The notes under the pieces were generated by a model that was not told the DNA's origin, searched no databases, and was given only the letters and a program-made list of their open reading frames with translations. Of a DNA stretch of 64,000 nucleotides, positions 43,063 through 51,638 are shown piece by piece (the stretch's first letter is position 1; each line of letters opens with the position of its first letter). Source of the stretch: Bacteroides sp. Lineage in GTDB: Bacteria > Bacteroidota > Bacteroidia > Bacteroidales > Muribaculaceae. Position numbers and translations under genes: made by a program. The stretch lies in the NCBI GenBank assembly GCA_014801955.1, contig JAAVDE010000038.1, positions 1 through 64,000 on the forward strand, read 5' to 3'.

Positions 43063-43093
43063 CAACACTGAAACTATCAAATGCAAACTCAAA

Positions 43094-43630
43094 ATGGACA
43101 TTGTTAGCCGTTTATTAACGTTTATGGAAACCCACGGAATCGGGAGCACGCAATTCGCCGATGCCTGTGGCATTCCGCGTCCTACTCTATCGCAAATTCT
43201 GAGCGGGAGAAACAAAAAGATCTCCGATGCGGTAATCTCCAAAATCCATAGCGCGTATCCGCGCATGAGCGTTCTGTGGTTGCTTTTTGGCGAGGGTCCG
43301 ATGGAGATCGGCGCAAATAACGCAATCTCCGCGCCCCAAACGGGGGCTCAAACGCCCTCCCGGCCCTCTATTCATAACACTTTTACCCCATCGCCGACTG
43401 CGTCGGAACCTGATGCAAACGAGGAGGCCGACGGCATGTTTGGGGCGCCTGACATTCGCGAACCGTTGATTTTCGACGACGAAGAGGTGGAAAACGAAAG
43501 TGCCGCAGAGAGCGTTGCTCCCGGCGGCGAGAATCCCGTCGTTACCATTCCGGCCGACGGCTCGAAGTCAATCGTTAATATAATGGTGTTTTATTCCGAC
43601 AACTCTTATCAGTCGTTTGTTCCGCGCTAA
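43094..43630 (+). CDS. XRE-like helix-turn-helix protein
   Basis: A 178-aa protein with an N-terminal helix-turn-helix (about 5-68; GSTQFADACGIPRPTLSQIL is the motif, with an LLFGEGPM tail as in phage-repressor-like proteins). It is followed by a Pro/Ser/Thr- and acid-rich linker and a short C-terminal segment (SIVNIMVFYSDNSYQSFVPR) that I recall as conserved in Bacteroides relatives. It is a probable DNA-binding regulator; targets are unknown. The 0.8-kb repeat-rich region upstream could hold its operators. Its end overlaps the convergent EEP gene by 4 nt. Confidence 0.85.
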   Translation: MDIVSRLLTFMETHGIGSTQFADACGIPRPTLSQILSGRNKKISDAVISKIHSAYPRMSVLWLLFGEGPMEIGANNAISAPQTGAQTPSRPSIHNTFTPSPTASEPDANEEADGMFGAPDIREPLIFDDEEVENESAAESVAPGGENPVVTIPADGSKSIVNIMVFYSDNSYQSFVPR

Positions 43631-44751
43631 TCGCGGTCCCAAACGAAGGTGGTAAGCATCGGATAGTGGTCGCTCGAGGCCACGTTGCCGCGCTGAATAT
43701 CGACCGCGCGGAAGTTGCCGCGCCACAGAACATGGTCGATTCTGAAGGCAAACATCGGCGCGTTAAACGTTGTTGTGGGGCCCAGGGCGGTTTCCGCGTA
43801 GGCGTCTTTCATGCCGATTTCTTCCAGAATCTTGACCGTTCGGCAGCCGGGAACGTCGTTGAAGTCGCCGCAGATAATAACGTCGCCATCGAGCTGCTCA
43901 ACGAATGAGCGGAGCATTTTGCCCTGCCAGGCGCGGTGTTCAAACGCGTAGAGCAGCTTTGAAATCAGCTGCTGCTGCACTCTGGCGAGTGTGCCGGTAT
44001 CGGCGTCGTCGATTGTGTTGGCGTCGGCCAGGCTGCGATAGAGCTCCTTGTCGTTATCGTTCAGGCCGAAGCTCTCGAGGTGAACGGCAATGACGGTTAT
44101 GGGGTGGGTTTTATTAACCGTTGTGCGGAAAATTTCGATGCTGCCGCGGCTGGGCATGTTGTTGGGCGGAACGATGTGGAGGATGGGACGCTTGGAGAAG
44201 AGCACGGTGCCTACCTGGCCGCGCGAGAAATAGGGATAAATAGCGTGGAGCGAATCAATCTGTTCCTGCGGCACGACCGCCTGCATTCCCTTCTGGCCTT
44301 CGAACTCGAGCAGCGCAAGGATGTCGGCGTCGGATTGGAGAATAGTGTGGACGGTTCGGTTGAATGTGGAGTCAGACAGGCCCTCTTCGTCAACGAAGCT
44401 GACAACGTTATAGCTCATGACCTTAAACGACCGTTGGCGCTCCTCGTCGGTCAGCTCATGTTTCGAGAAATTCAGAGGGCTGAAAATCAAAAACGGCTTC
44501 AGCGCAATCAGCAGCGTCAGCCCGGAAACGATAGCGAGCCAACGGCAGAATATAAGATTCAGAATCAGCGTTACGCCCGACAGCAGATACCATAGCGGAA
44601 ACGTCATGGCAACGACGCCGGCAAACGGCATGTATTCCTGGTCAACGTGGCTTGCATAGCCGCTGAAAATAGCAAGACCTGCAACCAAAACGTTGAACCC
44701 TATCCAAATCGGAAGAGCGATGGAGCGGAGAATCCGAAAGAGTGATTTCAT
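43627..44751 (-). CDS. Membrane-anchored endonuclease/exonuclease/phosphatase-fold protein
   Basis: A 374-aa protein with three N-terminal transmembrane segments (about 12-32, 43-64, 68-90) and a C-terminal EEP domain. The domain shows MSYNVVSF, ALLEFEGQ (metal-binding Glu), VHLESF, ICGDFNDVPG and the terminal SSDHYPM histidine motif. The active site appears intact. Family members act on phosphodiesters of DNA, RNA, lipids or inositol phosphates; the substrate here is not evident. It is the last gene of the bamD operon, overlapping the second rhomboid gene by 4 nt. Confidence 0.88.
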   Translation of the reverse strand: MKSLFRILRSIALPIWIGFNVLVAGLAIFSGYASHVDQEYMPFAGVVAMTFPLWYLLSGVTLILNLIFCRWLAIVSGLTLLIALKPFLIFSPLNFSKHELTDEERQRSFKVMSYNVVSFVDEEGLSDSTFNRTVHTILQSDADILALLEFEGQKGMQAVVPQEQIDSLHAIYPYFSRGQVGTVLFSKRPILHIVPPNNMPSRGSIEIFRTTVNKTHPITVIAVHLESFGLNDNDKELYRSLADANTIDDADTGTLARVQQQLISKLLYAFEHRAWQGKMLRSFVEQLDGDVIICGDFNDVPGCRTVKILEEIGMKDAYAETALGPTTTFNAPMFAFRIDHVLWRGNFRAVDIQRGNVASSDHYPMLTTFVWDRD

Positions 44752-45458
44752 AGTTTTTTGCTATATTCTAATAATTGATGTCGTTCGTCGGCGGTTAGCG
44801 ACGCATAGCCCGAGCGGCGCACCTTGTCGAGCAGTTCGTCGAGCGTTTTCTCGCGGGCGCGCTTTGCGGGGCGCGTAAAGGCGGAGCGGCGGCGCAGAAC
44901 CATTGCGTAGGCCCAGCCGCCGAGCGAGCCACCCAGGTGGGCCAGGCCGCCTCCGATATTGCTGCCCGCAAATGCCAGCAGGCCGAGGGCGGCGGCGATG
45001 ATGCCGATCCACTTGAAGCTCACCGGCCCGAAAAACATGAGGTTCACGCGCATGTAGGGCACCCTGGCGGCGGCGAACACTATAACGCCCAAAATCGCGG
45101 CGCTCGCACCCATCAGAGGGTAGGGACACAGGCCGACCGACGCACCGATGAAGAAGAACAGGGCGCCGGTCAGACCGCCGACCGCGTAGCTCACGAGCAG
45201 CTGTCGCTCCGACCCGATTTCGAGCGCCAGGCGCGAAAAGAGCCAGAGCCAAAGGCAGCTGAAAAGAGTGTTGACAGCGTCGCTGTCGGTTACCATATAG
45301 GTCAGCAGAGTCCAGGGCCTGAGCCAGAACTCCGGCGCCAGAACCAGCCACGATGCCGCTCCGATGCCCCAGGCGGCACACAGCGCCTTCAGGATTATCA
45401 GCATGGCAACGTTTGCGGCAATCAGTGCGCCTGGAACGCTCTTAATAAAGCGGATCAT
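44748..45458 (-). CDS. Rhomboid family intramembrane serine protease
   Basis: A 236-aa membrane protein with six hydrophobic segments. The catalytic serine motif is present as GASA (Ser119) and the histidine in GGGLAHLGGSLGG (His174), so the dyad is complete. A basic cytosolic tail of about 45 residues (KRAREKTLDELLDKVRRSGY) follows, resembling tails of Bacteroidales rhomboids. Overlap with the upstream rhomboid gene is 17 nt, and with the EEP gene 4 nt. The substrate is unknown. Confidence 0.88.
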   Translation of the reverse strand: MIRFIKSVPGALIAANVAMLIILKALCAAWGIGAASWLVLAPEFWLRPWTLLTYMVTDSDAVNTLFSCLWLWLFSRLALEIGSERQLLVSYAVGGLTGALFFFIGASVGLCPYPLMGASAAILGVIVFAAARVPYMRVNLMFFGPVSFKWIGIIAAALGLLAFAGSNIGGGLAHLGGSLGGWAYAMVLRRRSAFTRPAKRAREKTLDELLDKVRRSGYASLTADERHQLLEYSKKL

Positions 45459-46179
45459 TGTTGATTTCGCCTTTTTTACGCCAATAAACTATCAGTGCCC
45501 AGCCAATGAGCATGCCGCCCAGGTGGGCGAAATGGGCAACGCCGGATTGCAGCCCCGTAACGCCCAGGAAAAGCTCGAGAGCGCCATAGCCCAAAACGAG
45601 CCACTTGGCCTTGATGGGTATGGGCACGAACATGATATACATGGGCATGTTGGGGAAAATCATTGCAAAGGCGAGCAGAATGCCGAACACTGCACCCGAA
45701 GCGCCGACGGTCGGCGTGTTTATCAGGGCGTTTGCCTGGCCCAGCACCGGGTCAAGCCAGTTCTGTCCTTGGGCGAAGAGCAGGTAGCCTCTGCGGGCGA
45801 CTTCGGAGAGCGTCGTTCCGTCGGGCAGCTGACTCCCGAGGTGGGCGAGCCAAATGGCATAGACCCCTTCCTGGACCAGCGCGGCGCCGATGCCTACGGT
45901 CAGGTAAAACAGCAGATAGCGCGCCGAGCCGAACACCCGCTCGATAACCGAGCCGAACATCAGAACGGCAAACATGTTGAAGAGCACATGGGTCATGCCG
46001 CCGTGCAGGAACATGTAGGTCAGCGGCTGCCAGAACCTAAAGTCAGGCGACAGAAAGTAGTGTAACCCGCAGCTGCGATCCATAACCGCGCCGAACGGAC
46101 GCAGCGTTTCGCAAGCCAACCAAATCAGCAGGTTTATGATGATAAGGTTTTTGGTTACAGGTGGAATATTTCTGAACAT
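45442..46179 (-). CDS. Rhomboid family intramembrane serine protease
   Basis: A 245-aa six-helix protein with the rhomboid hallmarks: HGGMTHVLFNM in loop 2 and helix 2, the catalytic GASGAVFG (Ser161) and AHLGGMLIGW (His219). An insertion of about 40 residues follows helix 3. It lies 6 nt after comM and overlaps the second rhomboid gene by 17 nt. The two proteins differ enough to suggest separate substrates or a joint complex. The active dyad is intact. Confidence 0.92.
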   Translation of the reverse strand: MFRNIPPVTKNLIIINLLIWLACETLRPFGAVMDRSCGLHYFLSPDFRFWQPLTYMFLHGGMTHVLFNMFAVLMFGSVIERVFGSARYLLFYLTVGIGAALVQEGVYAIWLAHLGSQLPDGTTLSEVARRGYLLFAQGQNWLDPVLGQANALINTPTVGASGAVFGILLAFAMIFPNMPMYIMFVPIPIKAKWLVLGYGALELFLGVTGLQSGVAHFAHLGGMLIGWALIVYWRKKGEINNDPLY

Positions 46180-46185
46180 TTCGAA

Positions 46186-47754
46186 TTATTGGAGAATAGG
46201 AGATTTCGGAATTGTTGAGCCCCACGACGAGCGGTCCAGATTGCGGTAGCCGATGGCTTCGCGCAGATGGTGGGGCAGAATGTCGGGTTCGCCGTCGAGG
46301 TCGGCAATGGTTCGGGCAACGCGCAGGATGCGGTCGTAGGCGCGGGCCGACAAATCGAGCTTGTTCATTGCCTCGCGCAGAATCCGCGAGCCGTCGGCCG
46401 AGAGTTTGGCGTAGCGTGCCATCTGGCGAGGCCCCATCTGTGCGTTGCAGTGAATACCGGGCTCGGAGGCGTAGCGCTCGGTTTGGATTTGGCGTGCGGC
46501 GATTACGCGCCTGCGGATTTCGGCGCTCGGTTCGCCGTCGCCCTCGGCCTGAAGGTCGTCGAAGCTGACCGGCAGAATCTCAACCTGGAGGTCTATGCGA
46601 TCCATCAGCGGCCCGGAGATTTTTGACAGGTAGCGGTTCACTGCTCCCGGCGGACAGCTGCAAATCTTCGTCGGATGGTTATAGTAGCCGCAGGGGCATG
46701 GGTTCATCGACGCCACAAGCATGAAGCCGGCGGGGTAGTCAACCGAGTAGCGGGCGCGCGAAATGTTTATGACGCGGTCTTCCAGCGGCTGGCGCATGAC
46801 TTCGAGCACCTGGCGCGAAAATTCGGGAAGTTCGTCGAGAAAAAGAATCCCGTTGTGGGCCAGCGAGATTTCGCCTGGAAGCGGGTGGTTACTGCCGCCG
46901 CCCACGAGAGCCACGGAGGAAATAGTATGGTGCGGCGAGCGAAACGGGCGCGCGGTCATCAGGTGGGAGCCACGCGGCAGTTTGCCGGCAACGGAGTGAA
47001 TCTTGGTCGTTTCCAGCGCTTCGCTCAGCGTTAGCGGCGGAAGAATCGAGGGCAGGCGCTTGGCCATCATTGATTTGCCCGAGCCGGGAGGGCCGATGAG
47101 CAGAATGTTGTGGCCGCCGGCACATGCAACCTCAAAGGCGCGCTTGACCAGCGGCTGACCCTTGACTTCGTTGAAGTCGAAATCAAACAGGTCGGCTGCG
47201 CGGGCAAACTCGGCGCGAGTATCAACCTCGGTTGGCTCAATGGGGCTGACGCCGTTGAGAAAGCCGATTACCTCGCTGAGGTTCGAGGCGCCGTAGACCT
47301 TCAGTCGGTTCACGACCGCCGCTTCGTCAACGTTTGCAACCGGCACTATCATTCCTTCGAAGCCAGCCTCGCGCGCTTTGATGGCCATTGGCAGGGCGCC
47401 CTTGATCGGCAAGAGAGTTCCGTCGAGGCCGAGCTCGCCCATGATCAGATATTTTCCGAGATTGGGGCATTGAATCTGGCCGTCGGCGGCAAGGATGCCA
47501 ACTGCGAGCGGCAGGTCGTAGGCCGCGCCCTCCTTTCGAACGTCGGCCGGCGACATGTTAACGAGAATCTGCTTGTGGGGCGGCTTCATTTCGCTCTGAC
47601 CGATGGCGCTCATAACGCGGTCGTAGCTCTCCTTGACTGCGGCGTCGGGGAGGCCAACGATTGAGAAGAGGAAGCCTCTTGAAATGGCTACTTCTATTGT
47701 GATAATCAGTGCGTCAATGCCTTGAACGGCAGCGCCAAAGGTTTTAACGAGCAT
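46186..47754 (-). CDS. comM: YifB/ComM family Mg-chelatase-like AAA+ ATPase
   Basis: A 522-aa protein with the N-terminal Lon-protease-like fold (FSIVGLPDAAVKESYDRV), Walker A GPPGSGKS (221-228), Walker B GILFLDELPEF and the C-terminal Mg-chelatase lid; a zinc-like Cys cluster lies in NPCPCGYYNHPTKICSC. ComM is a hexameric helicase that promotes branch migration during natural transformation in other bacteria. It directly abuts aroE with no gap. The role here may be broader recombination. Confidence 0.92.
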   Translation of the reverse strand: MLVKTFGAAVQGIDALIITIEVAISRGFLFSIVGLPDAAVKESYDRVMSAIGQSEMKPPHKQILVNMSPADVRKEGAAYDLPLAVGILAADGQIQCPNLGKYLIMGELGLDGTLLPIKGALPMAIKAREAGFEGMIVPVANVDEAAVVNRLKVYGASNLSEVIGFLNGVSPIEPTEVDTRAEFARAADLFDFDFNEVKGQPLVKRAFEVACAGGHNILLIGPPGSGKSMMAKRLPSILPPLTLSEALETTKIHSVAGKLPRGSHLMTARPFRSPHHTISSVALVGGGSNHPLPGEISLAHNGILFLDELPEFSRQVLEVMRQPLEDRVINISRARYSVDYPAGFMLVASMNPCPCGYYNHPTKICSCPPGAVNRYLSKISGPLMDRIDLQVEILPVSFDDLQAEGDGEPSAEIRRRVIAARQIQTERYASEPGIHCNAQMGPRQMARYAKLSADGSRILREAMNKLDLSARAYDRILRVARTIADLDGEPDILPHHLREAIGYRNLDRSSWGSTIPKSPILQ

Positions 47755-48501
47755 TTATGAGTTCCAGATTTGCCAGGCGAGCAGCGCCTGAAGGTGAAGC
47801 ATTGCCAAACCATTGCGGGTTGCGGCTCCGCGCGCGGCGGCTTTTTTCAGAAAGAGGGTTTCCTCGGGGTTGTAGACCAGGTCGTAGCAGATATGGTCGG
47901 GCGTCAGCAGCTCGTAGGGGATGGGCGGGCAGGCGTCGACCTTCGGAAACATTCCCAGCGGAGTCGTGTTAACAATCAGCAGGTTTTCGGCCATAATTTC
48001 CGGGGTCAGCTCCCCGTAGGTCAGCCGGTCGGGGCCGGATGTGCGCGAAACCGCCGTGTGGCTGACTCCGAGCCAGTCCAGGGCGGCGTTGACGGCGCGC
48101 GCGGCACCGCCGGTTCCGAGCACCAGGGCCGACACGGCCTTCAGCGGCAATAGCGGCGCCAGGGTGCGCGCAAAGGCCGGCGCGTCGGTGTTGAATCCCT
48201 CCAGGGCGGTCAGCGTGCCGTCGGCGTCGTGGACGAGGCGAACCGTGTTGACCGCGCCAATCTGCCGGGCCTGGTCGCTCAGGCTTGTCAGATAGGGGAT
48301 TATCTGCTGCTTATAGGGGATGGTGACGTTCAGTCCGCGCAGCTCCGGCAGCTCGGCCAGCAACTCGGTCAGCTCGCCGATGTCGGCCAGCTCGAAGTTG
48401 CGATATTCTGCATCAATTCCTTCCCGGCGAAATTTTTCGTTAAAAAAACTCGCTGAGAAGGAATGACCGAGCGGAAAGCCCAAAAGTCCGTAGAGGTCCA
48501 C
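47755..48501 (-). CDS. aroE: Shikimate dehydrogenase
   Basis: Reduces 3-dehydroshikimate to shikimate with NADPH in the aromatic pathway. The 248-aa protein has the substrate-binding start GLLGFPLGHSFSASFFN, the catalytic Lys64 in NVTIPYKQ, Asp106 in GFNTDAPAF and the NADP site GTGGAARAV. It is somewhat short (usual 260-290) but complete at both ends. It lies 7 nt after rpoZ and directly before comM. Confidence 0.94.
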   Translation of the reverse strand: MDLYGLLGFPLGHSFSASFFNEKFRREGIDAEYRNFELADIGELTELLAELPELRGLNVTIPYKQQIIPYLTSLSDQARQIGAVNTVRLVHDADGTLTALEGFNTDAPAFARTLAPLLPLKAVSALVLGTGGAARAVNAALDWLGVSHTAVSRTSGPDRLTYGELTPEIMAENLLIVNTTPLGMFPKVDACPPIPYELLTPDHICYDLVYNPEETLFLKKAAARGAATRNGLAMLHLQALLAWQIWNS

Positions 48502-48508
48502 CGGAGCG

Positions 48509-48841
48509 TTAGTCGATGTTCTTCACCTTTGCAGGATTGCGGAAGTGGAGCTTGCCTTCTTCGTATTCCTGGGCGGCGATGAGGGTGGGTTTCGGGAGCT
48601 TTTCGTAGTAGCGCGAAATTTCAACCTGTTCGCGGTTTTCGGAAACTTCCTCGAGGTTGTCGTTGAGCGATGCAAATTCCTGGAGCTTCTTTTCGAGGTC
48701 GTGTTTCATCTGCTCGCCTATCTGGTTCGCACGTTTTGCGATGATTGCTACTGTTTCGTAAACGTTACCGGTGTTCTCGGAGAGTTTAACCATGTCGCGG
48801 GTAACGGTGTTGATGGGAGCGTTAGTCTTCTTGTAGTCCAT
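48509..48841 (-). CDS. rpoZ: RNA polymerase omega subunit
   Basis: A 110-aa protein with the Rpb6/omega core (NTVTRDMVKLSENTGNVYETVAIIAKRANQIG) in the extended Bacteroidetes form with a C-terminal acidic tail (YYEKLPKPTLIAAQEYEEGKL). It helps assemble and stabilise RNA polymerase. It lies 44 nt after bamD and 7 nt before aroE in the bamD operon, a familiar order in Bacteroidetes. Confidence 0.9.
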   Translation of the reverse strand: MDYKKTNAPINTVTRDMVKLSENTGNVYETVAIIAKRANQIGEQMKHDLEKKLQEFASLNDNLEEVSENREQVEISRYYEKLPKPTLIAAQEYEEGKLHFRNPAKVKNID

Positions 48842-48885
48842 TGCTTATTTAATGTAATGCGAAAGTTTCGTTAGGGTAATATATG

Positions 48886-49695
48886 TTAGTCGTTAACGTG
48901 TTTGGATGCGATTTTGAAAATGTTGTTTGCTTCCGCGGTGAATTTGCTTTCGGGATAGGTGTTGATGAACGAGTAGTAGTTATCAATAACCTGGCGGTAG
49001 CGTTCGGGCTGCTTTTCGGCAACGGAGAGTTCGGCCTCTTTGAAGCGGCTTTTGAGAATCAGCATGTCGAACTGCTCCTTATAGATAGAGTAGGGATAAT
49101 TTTTCAGGGCGTTTTGCGAAACGATTATGGCGCTCTGGAAATTGTTGCCCATATAGGTTCCGAGGTTATAGTAGAGCTGGGCGTTCTGGAGTTGCTTGAG
49201 CGCAAGTTTGTCTTGCAGCTCGAAAATCATTTTCTGAACGTCGCCGACGAGCTCCGACTGGGGGTAGTATTCCAAAAACGAAGTCAGCTCCTCGATGGCC
49301 TGGATGGTTTCGCTCTGGTCGAGCTGAACGTCGGGCGAGTCAAGGTAGTAGCTCTTGCCTGCATAGAAATGCGATTCCTCCGCATATTTGCCTTTGGGAT
49401 AGCGGGTATAGTAAGTGTGGAGATAGGTTCCTGCGGTTGGATAATCCTTGTTGTAGAAATTACACATGCCGAGCAGATAAAGCGTTTCTTCGGCTCTTTC
49501 CTTTCCGCGGAAAGTAGAGAGGATTTCGCTCAGAACGCTTGCTGCCTGGGAGTATTTACCTTCTTCATACCATTTTTTCGCGTACTCAAATTTCATGGAG
49601 GCGTCATGGGTTTTCAGCACGCGCTGATATTCGCCGCAAGAGCTTAAAAGCCCGAACGACATGGCTAATATGCAGATGGTTAGGTATTTTTTCAT
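48886..49695 (-). CDS. bamD: Outer-membrane assembly lipoprotein BamD
   Basis: A 269-aa lipoprotein (lipobox LLSSC, Cys20) followed by five TPR-like helical repeats (GEYQRVLKTHDASMKFEYAKKWYEEGKYSQAA and similar) as in the BamD family. It works with BamA to fold outer-membrane proteins. It heads the operon bamD-rpoZ-aroE-comM-rhomboid-rhomboid-EEP. A -7 element lies upstream. The genus-level assignment is strong from the repeat pattern and length. Confidence 0.92.
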   Translation of the reverse strand: MKKYLTICILAMSFGLLSSCGEYQRVLKTHDASMKFEYAKKWYEEGKYSQAASVLSEILSTFRGKERAEETLYLLGMCNFYNKDYPTAGTYLHTYYTRYPKGKYAEESHFYAGKSYYLDSPDVQLDQSETIQAIEELTSFLEYYPQSELVGDVQKMIFELQDKLALKQLQNAQLYYNLGTYMGNNFQSAIIVSQNALKNYPYSIYKEQFDMLILKSRFKEAELSVAEKQPERYRQVIDNYYSFINTYPESKFTAEANNIFKIASKHVND

Positions 49696-49730
49696 CCTTC
49701 GTTGTTATGAGTGGTGAATTATTCAACGTG

Positions 49731-49738
49731 CAAAGTTA
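49731..49738 (-). promoter_or_regulatory. -7 element of the bamD operon
   Basis: TAACTTTG on the minus strand, 35 nt before the bamD ATG. No clear TTTG box was found at the -33 position. It would drive a seven-gene, six-kilobase transcript. Confidence 0.65.
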
Positions 49739-49784
49739 CGAAAAAAATCCGAAATCGCCCGCTTTTCCAAGAGATTATCCACTT

Positions 49785-49807
49785 AAAAAAACTTAACCGG
49801 CGGTTAA
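49785..49807 (-). terminator. Terminator overlapping the DUF3109 stop codon
   Basis: On the minus strand TTAACC, a 3-nt loop and GGTTAA form a 6-bp stem, followed by seven T. The stop codon of the DUF3109 gene (49804-49806) lies inside the stem. The stem is short and A/T-rich, so efficiency is uncertain. Confidence 0.5.
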
Positions 49808-50415
49808 TGGCCGGACTCCGGGTCGTTGAGGTAGGTTTCGCAGCAGAGGGCCAGCTCGTCGTACCACTCGCGTCCGAAACGCTCAATCAGAGGTTCGCGC
49901 AGGAACTGATAGAGGCGAATGCCCTCGCGGCGCCCTTTGGCGCGGGCGGGAGCGCAGATGTTCCATTTGTGGTAGTTAACGGCGGTGAATTTTTCGTATT
50001 CGGTGACTCTCACGGGATAGAGCGCGCAGCTGATGGGTTTGCGCCAGGTGGTTTCGCCGCGGCGAAATGCGCCTTCGAGCGCACAGAGGCAGATGCCGTT
50101 GGGGGCGTAGCAGGTAAAGGCGCAGTTGCGGCCGTCGAGAATCGAGGTTACCAGGTCACCTTCTTCGTCGATGTAGCTGACGCCCTGTTCGCGCACGAGT
50201 TCGATTGCGCGCGGCGCCATGTCTTTTTCAATCACCGGGAGGGCGCGGCGGATTTCGCGACATTCCTTGTCGGTTACGGGGGCTCCAGCATCGCCCTCGA
50301 TGCAACATTCACCCTTGCAGGCGTCGAGGTCGCAGCAGAAAAACTCTTCGGCGAGGTCGAGGCTCACCAGTGTGTCTTGAATCTGAAACATAATTTCTTC
50401 GGTTTCTTCGGTCAT
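49804..50415 (-). CDS. DUF3109 family cysteine-rich protein
   Basis: A 203-aa cytosolic protein of the DUF3109 family, with a conserved cysteine cluster (FFCCDLDACKGECCIEGDAGAP), then CAFTCYAPNGICLCALE, CALYP and ICAPA, probably a zinc or iron-sulfur site. The start at 50415 overlaps the plug stop codon as ATGA; an internal start at 50391 (MFQIQDTLVSLDL) resembles the usual family start, so either is possible. The function is unknown. Confidence 0.85.
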   Translation of the reverse strand: MTEETEEIMFQIQDTLVSLDLAEEFFCCDLDACKGECCIEGDAGAPVTDKECREIRRALPVIEKDMAPRAIELVREQGVSYIDEEGDLVTSILDGRNCAFTCYAPNGICLCALEGAFRRGETTWRKPISCALYPVRVTEYEKFTAVNYHKWNICAPARAKGRREGIRLYQFLREPLIERFGREWYDELALCCETYLNDPESGH

Positions 50416-51638
50416 TTTCCAGAAAATATAATGTCGGTGGCAATCAGTCGGTCGTAGCGGGCCGTTGGCGGGCAATAATAGAGCAGCGCGAGGTATTCGT
50501 TGCCGGTTTCGTAGTGGTCGCCCTCAATCGGATTTTCGGGCGACGAGGTGATATACTGGTAGTTATACATTCCTTGCTTCAGCAGCAGCACTTTAACGTA
50601 GGCGCCGAGAGATTCGTCGTAGGCCATCTTGGGATTCTCGCCGATAATCAGGTCGCCGTCGATGAAAACGTCGGTCGGCAGCTGCGGCGACTCCAGGGTG
50701 AAGTAGGTCTCAACGTATTCGGCGTTGATGTCAGGGTCGTCGTAGTGGATAGTCGCGGGAAAATAGCGTCCGGCCTGGTCCTGGTCATAGGTGTAGCGGC
50801 TGTCGGCGCGCGGATAGTCAACCGTCAGCATGGCGCCGTAGGTCGGGTGGGTATATGAAACGGATTCAACCCCCATGCCCTGATAGTCGAGGTTGGCCAG
50901 GTCGAAGCGTCGAAACTCATTGCCCGCGGGAAATATCAGCTCCCGCTGATGCTCATAGACAGCAGTTTCCGATTGAATGCTCAACGGATGCTTTAATATC
51001 CGGCGGGTGTTGTCGCGGCCGTTCTTAACAATAACGAGCTTGAGATCGTTATAGGGATTCTCAACCCGCGCGCCCTTCAGGTCGGCGCGAACGGAGAGCT
51101 GCTGGTGGCGGCTGTTGTAGTCATAGTCGGTGCGCGACGTAACGGCCATGTCAAGCCCCGCCGCGCCCTCGTCGACCATGAACCGGGCTTGCAGCAAAAC
51201 CTTGTCGGGGTCATACTCGTCGAACACCTCAATCAGGTAATTGCCGGAAACGAGCGGCTGCATATCGGGGTTCGGAATGGTCAGGGAGTAGTGGACGTAG
51301 TGTGTCAGCGGGTGATCCGACAGTGCATAATCCGTTATCTGCGCCTCGTTGAAGCCGATGAGATACTCCGAGTCGGTCAGCGCCGAGGGTTGCCAGTCGC
51401 TGTTGCAGTGAACGAGCCGATAGCGCAGATAGCGGTTATCTTCGGCCAGTTCGTCAAAACTGACCGTGATGGCCGATGCGCTGTTGTTGGCCCTGATAAT
51501 CGGCTGGCCGAGGCGGTTGGTCGAGTCGAGCACCTGCAGCGACTTAAAGGTCGGCTCAAAGATGGCGGTCGCCGTGTCGCGGGCAGAGGCCGGCAGTGTC
51601 AGCGCGCAAAGCAGCAGGGCGTTAAAGGTTCGCTTCAT
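50412..51638 (-). CDS. Type IX secretion system plug protein (DUF5103)
   Basis: A 408-aa exported protein. The start at 51638 places the signal peptide (MKRTFNALLLCALTLPASA) first; the longer frame from 51674 would bury it. The mature protein is beta-rich, with YLRYRLVHCNSDWQPS, IEVFDEYDPDKV and the N-terminal DUF5103 domain, now recognised as the T9SS plug that blocks the SprA translocon channel. It overlaps the Cys-rich gene upstream by 17 nt and the DUF3109 gene by 4 nt. Function is by family, not tested here. Confidence 0.87.
   Translation of the reverse strand: MKRTFNALLLCALTLPASARDTATAIFEPTFKSLQVLDSTNRLGQPIIRANNSASAITVSFDELAEDNRYLRYRLVHCNSDWQPSALTDSEYLIGFNEAQITDYALSDHPLTHYVHYSLTIPNPDMQPLVSGNYLIEVFDEYDPDKVLLQARFMVDEGAAGLDMAVTSRTDYDYNSRHQQLSVRADLKGARVENPYNDLKLVIVKNGRDNTRRILKHPLSIQSETAVYEHQRELIFPAGNEFRRFDLANLDYQGMGVESVSYTHPTYGAMLTVDYPRADSRYTYDQDQAGRYFPATIHYDDPDINAEYVETYFTLESPQLPTDVFIDGDLIIGENPKMAYDESLGAYVKVLLLKQGMYNYQYITSSPENPIEGDHYETGNEYLALLYYCPPTARYDRLIATDIIFSGK

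Larger units (their letters stand above)
42278..43093. other. AT-rich non-coding region with repeats
   Basis: About 815 bp without a credible gene, visibly richer in A/T than its surroundings. It separates the divergent TonB receptor and HTH genes. From left to right it holds an inverted repeat (42318-42326 with 42364-42372), a 12-bp stem-loop (42686-42730), a 9-bp tandem array (42872-42907) and nine TTTGCA/TGCAAA sites between 42479 and 43087. No riboswitch, tmRNA, 6S or RNase P pattern was recognised by eye. Confidence 0.8.
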
